NCBI GenBank assembly: GCA_002455255.1
Contig: DKKL01000037.1
Span: forward strand, 1,758-17,271
Direction: 5' to 3'
Source: Candidatus Tepidiaquacellales bacterium UBA6667
Lineage (GTDB): Bacteria > Bacteroidota > Ignavibacteria > Tepidaquicellales > Tepidaquicellaceae
DNA: 15,514 bases
Translations under genes and position numbers: made by a program
Part shown: positions 7,239-12,942 of the stretch, one piece after another
Layout: each line of letters starts with the position of its first letter
Numbering within the stretch: position 1 is the first letter of the stretch
The notes under the pieces: model-generated
Told to the model about the DNA's origin: nothing
Seen by the model: only the letters and a program-made list of their open reading frames with translations
Databases searched by the model: none

Positions 7239-8172
7239 AAATTGTATCATTTATGGCGGTGGGGGATTTATAGGTTCTCATCTTGCTGAAGAATTACTAA
7301 ACTCCGGATATAACGTTACAATATTTGATAAGCTGAATTTTTCCAAGTTAAATATCCTTCACCTTGCTAAAAAAGTTAATATTATTGAAGGTGATTTCAA
7401 TAATGAAGTTGATATAAAAAATTCTCTTAAAGGAATTAATTTTGTTTTCCACCTTGTCAGTTCAACTCTTCCGGGTAATTCTAATGATAATCCGATATAT
7501 GATATAGAATCTAATCTTGTTTCTTCATTGAGATTATTTGATGATTGTATTAAACTAAATATCGAAAAAGTTATTTTTGTTTCTTCCGGTGGTACTGTTT
7601 ATGGAATCCCAGAATATACTCCAATAAAAGAATCACATCCCAGACGACCATTAGTTTCTTATGCAATAATTAAAAATACTATTGAAGATTATTTATATCT
7701 GTTTTATAAAAATTACGGTCTGAATTATACTTCATTCAGACTATCAAATCCATACGGTGAAAGGCAAAATCCTTTTTCAAATCAAGGTGTCATTGCTGTT
7801 ATGATAAATAAACATCTTAAAGATGAAAAAATTGAAATATGGGGTGATGGAAGTGTTATAAGAGATTTTATATATATTAAAGACGCAGTTAAACCTTTAG
7901 TAAATGCACTTTCTATTAAAACTAAAAATAATATTTTTAATCTGGGCTCTGGCAAAGGGTATAGTTTAAATCAGGTTATCAATGTAATAGAAAATGTATC
8001 AGAAAAAAAAATGAATGTGGAATATAAAGAAGCAAGAAAAATTGATGTACCTGAAAACGTGTTGGATATTGAAAATATAAAATCTGAATTCAACTGGATG
8101 CCTGAACATGATTTGCCGAATGGAATATCAAAATCTATAGAATATTACCGAAAATTAACAATTCCTATCTAA
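7192..8172 (+). CDS. NAD-dependent epimerase/dehydratase (extended SDR, nucleotide-sugar type)
   Basis: This protein is up to 326 residues long with a Rossmann N-terminus: GGGGFIG (22-28) binds the dinucleotide, an acidic FD closes the second strand (45-46), and DF follows at 68-69. The catalytic set of extended SDRs is complete: S131/S132-G-G-T, and Y157-A-I-I-K161. SNPYGERQNPF (185-195), IWGDGSVIRDFIYIKD (216-231) and NLGSGKGYS are hallmarks of GalE/WbpP-like nucleotide-sugar enzymes. It probably epimerises or dehydrates an NDP-hexose, but the exact substrate is not readable. Start choice is uncertain. ATG at 7192 overlaps the upstream gene by 47 bases. TTG at 7225 would give MKENKNCIIYGGGG, placing the glycine loop where SDRs usually have it with a 14-base overlap, and may be the true start. 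Confidence 0.9.
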   Translation: MQQTEGSRHTSLKENKNCIIYGGGGFIGSHLAEELLNSGYNVTIFDKLNFSKLNILHLAKKVNIIEGDFNNEVDIKNSLKGINFVFHLVSSTLPGNSNDNPIYDIESNLVSSLRLFDDCIKLNIEKVIFVSSGGTVYGIPEYTPIKESHPRRPLVSYAIIKNTIEDYLYLFYKNYGLNYTSFRLSNPYGERQNPFSNQGVIAVMINKHLKDEKIEIWGDGSVIRDFIYIKDAVKPLVNALSIKTKNNIFNLGSGKGYSLNQVINVIENVSEKKMNVEYKEARKIDVPENVLDIENIKSEFNWMPEHDLPNGISKSIEYYRKLTIPI

Positions 8173-8933
8173 TGATAAACAGCAGCATTTTAATTAATGA
8201 TAATCAGATGCTTGATACTTCAAAAATATCAATCACTGCCTTTTTTCCTGCTTATTATGACGAAGGAAATATCGGAAAAGTTGTAACTAAAGCTGTTGAA
8301 GTTTTAGAATCTTTAAAATTGAAGGATTATGAAGTAATAATTATAGAAGATGGAAGCCCGGACAGAACCGGTGAAGTAGCCGATGAACTTGCTGTAAAGT
8401 TTGAAAAAGTGAGAGTTATACATCATAAGAAAAATATGGGTTATGGTGCAACTTTGAAGGATGGATTTTTGAATGCTAAAATGGATTATGTTTTTTATTC
8501 TGATGGTGACAATCAGTTTGATCTTGATGAGTTGAGAAAATTTGTTGCGTTATTGCCGTTTTCAGATATTGTTGTAGGGTATAGAAAACATAAACAATAT
8601 TCATTATACCGAAAGTTTACATCATTATGTTATAATTATTTATTGAGACTGCTTTTCGATATTCATTACTGGGATATTGATTGTGCGTTCAAAATATTTA
8701 AAGCAGATTTATTTAAAAAAATTCAAATTAATTCTGTTGATGCTTTTATTGATGCTGAGATAATGTTAAAAGCCAAACTTTTGAATTATGAAGTAACAGA
8801 AGTTGGTGTATTACATCTTCCAAGATTGGATGGCATTTCTACCGGTGCAAGACCATCTGTAATATTCAAAACTATAAAAGAAGTTTTTGATTATAAGAAA
8901 GAATATGACAGAGAATTGAAACTTACTAAATAG
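8172..8933 (+). CDS. Family 2 glycosyltransferase, polyprenyl-phosphate sugar synthase (DPM1)-like
   Basis: This 253-residue GT-A enzyme has no clear membrane helix. Motifs are FFPAYYDEGNI (24-34, donor-binding start of the fold), IIEDGSPDRTGE (57-68), NMGYGATLKDGF (88-99), the metal-binding SDGD (110-113) and DIDCAFKIF (168-176). This order fits the dolichyl/polyprenyl-phosphate mannosyl- or glucosyltransferase branch, which moves a sugar from GDP- or UDP-sugar to a polyprenyl phosphate on the cytoplasmic face. The short length resembles soluble DPM1 rather than GtrB-type enzymes with two C-terminal helices. The ATG shares one base with the upstream stop (TAATG), so the two genes are tightly coupled. 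With the GT-C enzyme two genes upstream, it would provide the lipid-linked donor (inference). It ends 4 bases from a convergent gene. Confidence 0.88.
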   Translation: MINSSILINDNQMLDTSKISITAFFPAYYDEGNIGKVVTKAVEVLESLKLKDYEVIIIEDGSPDRTGEVADELAVKFEKVRVIHHKKNMGYGATLKDGFLNAKMDYVFYSDGDNQFDLDELRKFVALLPFSDIVVGYRKHKQYSLYRKFTSLCYNYLLRLLFDIHYWDIDCAFKIFKADLFKKIQINSVDAFIDAEIMLKAKLLNYEVTEVGVLHLPRLDGISTGARPSVIFKTIKEVFDYKKEYDRELKLTK

Positions 8934-8937
8934 GGTT

Positions 8938-9639
8938 TTAAACTTTTTCCGCTTGAATAAAGTATTGCCCACCTAATGGAATACCTTTCAAATATTTTTC
9001 TAAAAATCTGAGTTTTTTTAATTGAGAAGGGAAGAATAAGGTATAATTAAAATTAACTTCATTTAAATTTCCTGTTCTAATTAGTTTTTTAGTTTCTTTT
9101 GGTTTTAGTAAGATGGCATCTTTATCCCAAATACAATCTTTTACAATTTTTAGTGTAACAGGATTATAGGGATTATGCTCAAATATAAATAAACTTCCTT
9201 TTGGCTTTAATAATTTATTAATATTTTTAATTACATCATTTCTCAATTCAGGAGATATATGATGAAAAACACATGAAATAAATATTAAATTATATTTGTT
9301 GAGATTTGAATTAATAAATTCATCATTAATTAAATAAAAATTGATATTCGGATTTTCCTTTTTTGCCAAGTCAATACTTTTTTGTGATATATCACAACCT
9401 TCAATATCTGAACTCGGAAAATAAGTTTTGAAAAATTTTATATTCCTTCCAATTCCACAACCATATTCTAAAATTTTATCCGGATTAACTTTTATTAAAT
9501 CTTGTACAATCTTTACTTTATATTCAGCGAAATATGTATTTTCTTCACCGAAAAACTTCAAATCTTCTTCCATAACTTTATCATACACATCTGCATATTC
9601 ATCAAAATCAATTTTTTCTATTGGTTCTTCTTTTTTCAT
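8938..9639 (-). CDS. Class I SAM-dependent methyltransferase
   Basis: This 233-residue protein has a Rossmann-type methyltransferase core: motif I ILEYGCGIGRN (56-66) binds SAM, GCDIS (81-85) gives the acidic residue for the ribose, and strand 4 reads YNLIFISCVFHHI (116-128), followed by LLKPKGSLFIFEHNP (143-157). The C-terminal end, LGGQYFIQAEK (222-232), is common among Methyltransf_11/12 proteins found in surface-sugar clusters. The substrate cannot be deduced. It overlaps folP by 4 bases (ATGA), so it is translated with housekeeping genes, although it lies next to the sugar cassette on the other strand. A link to either folate-linked metabolism or glycan methylation is only possible, not shown. 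Confidence 0.85.
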   Translation of the reverse strand: MKKEEPIEKIDFDEYADVYDKVMEEDLKFFGEENTYFAEYKVKIVQDLIKVNPDKILEYGCGIGRNIKFFKTYFPSSDIEGCDISQKSIDLAKKENPNINFYLINDEFINSNLNKYNLIFISCVFHHISPELRNDVIKNINKLLKPKGSLFIFEHNPYNPVTLKIVKDCIWDKDAILLKPKETKKLIRTGNLNEVNFNYTLFFPSQLKKLRFLEKYLKGIPLGGQYFIQAEKV

Positions 9640-10481
9640 ATTGTGTTGAATTTTATCTCATCTGCAATTTTCATTGCTCTGAAATTTTCTTTTACATTAT
9701 GCACCCTTAATATATTTGCTCCTTTGAATATTCCGGATACATTGGCTGAAATAGTCCCGGATAATCTTTCAGAAACTTCAGTTGGAGTTATCTTATCAAT
9801 AAAACTTTTATTTGAAGCACCAAGTAATACCGGACAATTAAGTTTCCTGAATAAACTTATATTTTTAATTAAAGTTAAATTTTGTTCAAGTGTTTTACCA
9901 AAGCCTATCCCGGGATCAGTTATTATCTGCTGAATCCCTTCTTTCTTTGCAATATCTATGCTATCTGACAAATAATCATAAACTTCAGTTAAAACATTTT
10001 TATATTCGGGATTTTTCTGCATATCTCTTGGTGTTCCTTTTATATGCATCAATATGCAGGTCGCATTATACTTTGCCGTTATTTTTGAAATTTTTTCATC
10101 AAATTTAAATCCGCTGATATCATTTACAATTTCCGCACCTGTTTTTAATGCTTCCTCTGCTACTTCGCTTTTATAAGTATCTATTGAAATCGGTATCTTA
10201 ATTTTATTTTTTAAGATTTCAATAACGGGTATAACTCTTGATAACTCTTCGTCTATTGAAATACTTTCTGAACCGGGTCGGGTTGACTCTCCACCTATAT
10301 CAATAAAATCTGCTCCATCTTTTTCACACTGTACTGCATCGTTCAAAATCTTATCCAGTTTTAATTTACCATCATAATATTTCCCTCCGTCTGAAAATGA
10401 ATCCGGCGTTACGTTTAGAATTGCCATTAGATGCGTTCTAACTGAGAAATCATAAATAAAATTTTTAAATTTATATTTCAA
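9636..10481 (-). CDS. folP: Dihydropteroate synthase
   Basis: This 281-residue TIM-barrel enzyme condenses p-aminobenzoate with 6-hydroxymethyl-dihydropterin diphosphate in folate synthesis. Every diagnostic block is present: ILNVTPDSFSDGG (21-33), DIGGESTRPGS (61-71), SIDTYK (99-104), NDISG (120-124), LMHIKGTPRDMQ (144-155), DPGIGFGKT (189-197), GASNKSFI (221-228) and LRVHNV (258-263). The GASNKSFI block has Asn224 where many enzymes have Arg (S-R-K-S). The pterin-binding Lys225 remains. The start is TTG at 10481, directly abutting the metG stop (TGATTG). The next Met is at residue 19, in the strand that leads into the NVTPDSF motif, so an internal start would truncate the first strand. It follows metG without a gap and overlaps the methyltransferase gene, so the three probably share a transcript. 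Confidence 0.96.
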   Translation of the reverse strand: MKYKFKNFIYDFSVRTHLMAILNVTPDSFSDGGKYYDGKLKLDKILNDAVQCEKDGADFIDIGGESTRPGSESISIDEELSRVIPVIEILKNKIKIPISIDTYKSEVAEEALKTGAEIVNDISGFKFDEKISKITAKYNATCILMHIKGTPRDMQKNPEYKNVLTEVYDYLSDSIDIAKKEGIQQIITDPGIGFGKTLEQNLTLIKNISLFRKLNCPVLLGASNKSFIDKITPTEVSERLSGTISANVSGIFKGANILRVHNVKENFRAMKIADEIKFNTI

Positions 10482-12473
10482 TCAGTTAACCTCAGCTCCA
10501 TCCTTAATATCACCATCTATTGTTATTATTTTCAATTCTCCGTTTATTTTTGCTGCCAATAGCATTCCTTCCGAATCTATCCCCATTAGTCTCGAAGGTT
10601 TTAGGTTATCAACTACTACAATTTTTTTGCCGATTAATTCTTCAGGTGTATAATATTCAGATATACCTGAAACAATTTGTTTTGTTTTATCTGAAATTTT
10701 TACTTTTAGTTTCAATAATTTTTTGCTTTTCTCAATCTTTTCAGCATTTACTATTTCACCAATTCTCATTTCGATTTTTTTAAAATCATTTATGTCTATC
10801 AGGTTAAAATTACTTACTGATTCCTTTTCTGTTGATTCCTGTTCTATTTCAATTTTCGGAAATAGTATTTCATTCTCACCGAGTTTATGCCCGCTTTTAA
10901 TATTTATATCACCTATTCTATCCCATTTAAAATTTTCCTTATTAGCATTCAACATTTTTAAAATTTTATCGCTTGCTTCTGGTATAAAAGGAGAAAAAGC
11001 TATTGAAAGTGAATAACATATTTGTAAACAATCATTTATTATATGACCGCATTTTTCTTTATCAGTTTTATAAATCTTCCAAGGTTCGCAGTCATTAAAA
11101 TATTTATTAGCATCACGGGCAATATTCATGGTTTGAATTAATGCTTCGCGAAATTTATAGTTATCAAATAAATTAGCGATTCTTTCTTTATATAGTTTAA
11201 CAGTTTCAAGAAATAAATTATTCTCATCATCTATCCTCTTTGGAACTTCGTTATCAAATTTTGATTTTGCAAAAACTAAAACCCTGTTTATATAATTTCC
11301 GAGTATATCAGATAATTCAGAATTATTTTTAGTAACAAAATCATCAAATGAAAATTCGCTGTCTTTATTTTCCGGTAAACTTGCAGCAATTGCATATCTT
11401 ATTACATCAGGTTTAAAAAGTTTTAAAGTGTCGTTTACAGTCCAACCAATTCCCTTACTCTTTGAAAATTTTCCGCCATTTATATTCAGAAATTCATTAG
11501 CCGGAACATTATCAGGCAATACGTAATCACCATGAGCCATTAACATAGAAGGAAAAATTACAGCATGAAAAATTATATTATCTTTACCTAAAAAATGAAT
11601 GAGCTTAGTTTCTTTGTCTTTCCAATATGATTCCCATTTATCAGGAGTACCTTTTTCAATAAACAAATCTTTAGTTGCCGAAATATATCCTACCGGGGCT
11701 TCTATCCATACATAAATAACTTTATCTTTATATTGTTCTACAGGAACAGGAATGCCCCACTTTAAATCACGCGTTACTGATCTATCCACCAACCCTGTTT
11801 TATACAATCCTTTGCAATAGTTTAACACATTTTGTTTCCAGTAATTTTTGCTTTCAATCCATTTTTGTAAATCATTTTTATATTTTGATAAAGGAAAATA
11901 TAAATTTGTAGTTTCTTTAACTATTGGTGTATCACCCGTAGGTTTCGCCTTTGGATTTATTAATTCAAGCGGATTAAGACTATTCCCGCAATTTTCACAT
12001 TGATCACCACGAGCTTCTTCATATCCACAAATAGGGCATGTGCCTTCTACAAATCTGTCAGCAAGAAATTTATCAAGTTTGATTGAAAACAATTGATTCT
12101 CAGTTTTAGAATATAAAATTCCTTTATTATACAAATTTAAAAAAAACTCTCGGGCAGTTTCTTTATGAATATCATTTGAAGTTCGGGAATAAATATCAAA
12201 TGACATTAATAAATCACTATATGCTTTTTTGTTTGAGTTATGATATTTATCAATTATTTCTTCGGGTGTAAGATTTTCCTTAATTGCTGCCATCTCAATT
12301 GCTGTTCCATATTCATCAGATCCACAAATGTAAATTACATCTTCACCTTTTAATCTCAGATACCTTGCGTATAAATCTCCGGGAAGAATCGAACCTGCGA
12401 TATGTCCAAGATGTGTATATCCATTAGCATAAGTTAACGCCGATGTTACAATATATTTTTGTTTTTTTACCAT
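10482..12473 (-). CDS. metG: Methionine--tRNA ligase with C-terminal tRNA-binding domain
   Basis: This 663-residue class I synthetase charges tRNA-Met. The HIGH signature appears as HLGH (21-24), after SALTYANG. CGSDEYG is at 50-56. A zinc knuckle has C146-x2-C149 and C159-x2-C162. EAPVGYISATKD (258-269) is methionine-pocket sequence, and the KMSKS loop is KFSKS (335-339). The anticodon-binding helical domain covers about 385-515 (QTMNIARDANKYFN, EPWK). A variable linker (about 541-558) leads to an OB-fold Trbp111/EMAP-II-like domain (561-663, starting DFKKIEMRIGEIVNAEKI), which aids tRNA binding and dimerisation. Length and order match the long bacterial form. The ATG at 12473 is the obvious start. 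A 67-base gap separates it from the upstream DCC gene, with no clear terminator, so it may be transcribed both from its own promoter and by read-through. Confidence 0.98.
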   Translation of the reverse strand: MVKKQKYIVTSALTYANGYTHLGHIAGSILPGDLYARYLRLKGEDVIYICGSDEYGTAIEMAAIKENLTPEEIIDKYHNSNKKAYSDLLMSFDIYSRTSNDIHKETAREFFLNLYNKGILYSKTENQLFSIKLDKFLADRFVEGTCPICGYEEARGDQCENCGNSLNPLELINPKAKPTGDTPIVKETTNLYFPLSKYKNDLQKWIESKNYWKQNVLNYCKGLYKTGLVDRSVTRDLKWGIPVPVEQYKDKVIYVWIEAPVGYISATKDLFIEKGTPDKWESYWKDKETKLIHFLGKDNIIFHAVIFPSMLMAHGDYVLPDNVPANEFLNINGGKFSKSKGIGWTVNDTLKLFKPDVIRYAIAASLPENKDSEFSFDDFVTKNNSELSDILGNYINRVLVFAKSKFDNEVPKRIDDENNLFLETVKLYKERIANLFDNYKFREALIQTMNIARDANKYFNDCEPWKIYKTDKEKCGHIINDCLQICYSLSIAFSPFIPEASDKILKMLNANKENFKWDRIGDINIKSGHKLGENEILFPKIEIEQESTEKESVSNFNLIDINDFKKIEMRIGEIVNAEKIEKSKKLLKLKVKISDKTKQIVSGISEYYTPEELIGKKIVVVDNLKPSRLMGIDSEGMLLAAKINGELKIITIDGDIKDGAEVN

Positions 12474-12540
12474 ATTTATAATATACTTATAATAAAAAGT
12501 TGATTAAACTAACAAAAAAAGGACTTTTAATAAAATAAAT

Positions 12541-12942
12541 TTAATTCAGGAATTTTGCTTTTAATTCCGGTGTTGGCATTCGGCAGGAATCTGTTTTACC
12601 AAAAATTTTATAACGGTTTTTTGCTATAAAATCATATACCAAATTACGCAATGGAGGTGGGATAATTATAAAAGCATATAAGAGTTTATATAAACCGGGT
12701 AATTCTTTTGAAATTTTTAATGCGGCTGTAGATTTAGTGTAAAATTTATCACCGTTAACCAATACGAAAGTATCGAAATCATCTGTATTCAATCCAAATT
12801 TTTTTAAATAATACTGACCTGCATCTGATTGTAAAGCACCAAATTTAAATTTGTTTTCTTTATCCCTGTCAATCAAAAAATTTATTGTTGAATTACAAAA
12901 ATTACAAACTCCGTCAAATAATATTATATATTCAGGTTTCAT
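12541..12942 (-). CDS. DCC-family (DUF393) thiol-disulfide oxidoreductase-like protein
   Basis: This 133-residue protein has the family signature near the N-terminus, LFDGVCNFCN (8-17), with the D-x-x-C-x-x-C pattern (D10, C13, C16). Further family features are FGALQSDAGQYYLKKFG, a KSTAALKI helix, the IIPPPLRNLVYDFIAKNRYKIFG block (about 92-114), and DSCRMPTPE near the end. The family has a thioredoxin-like fold with a CxxC-type site and is presumed to act in cytoplasmic redox reactions, but its substrates are not established. No signal peptide is visible. Its ATG at 12942 lies 11 bases inside the upstream nuclease gene, whose last codons AAT GAA ACC TGA overlap ATGAAACC in another frame, so translation is probably coupled. 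Confidence 0.93.
   Translation of the reverse strand: MKPEYIILFDGVCNFCNSTINFLIDRDKENKFKFGALQSDAGQYYLKKFGLNTDDFDTFVLVNGDKFYTKSTAALKISKELPGLYKLLYAFIIIPPPLRNLVYDFIAKNRYKIFGKTDSCRMPTPELKAKFLN

Noticed and set aside
8933..8945. GTTTTAAAC palindrome as a bidirectional terminator
   Set aside because: It gives at most four A/T-rich pairs and almost no loop, so it is not a stable hairpin.
9502..9933. Plus-strand open frame of 143 codons antisense to the methyltransferase and folP genes
   Set aside because: It crosses two well-supported genes, is a low-complexity F/I/L-rich translation of AT-rich antisense DNA, and has no recognisable motif.
10520..11016. Plus-strand open frames antisense to metG
   Set aside because: They lie within a clear metG coding sequence, and their hydrophobic translations are typical of antisense AT-rich DNA.
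12486..12515. Minus-strand TTGTTA-N18-TATAAG as a metG promoter
   Set aside because: Both boxes and the spacer are suboptimal, and the predicted start would leave only about five bases before the metG ATG. Chance matches are common in such AT-rich DNA.
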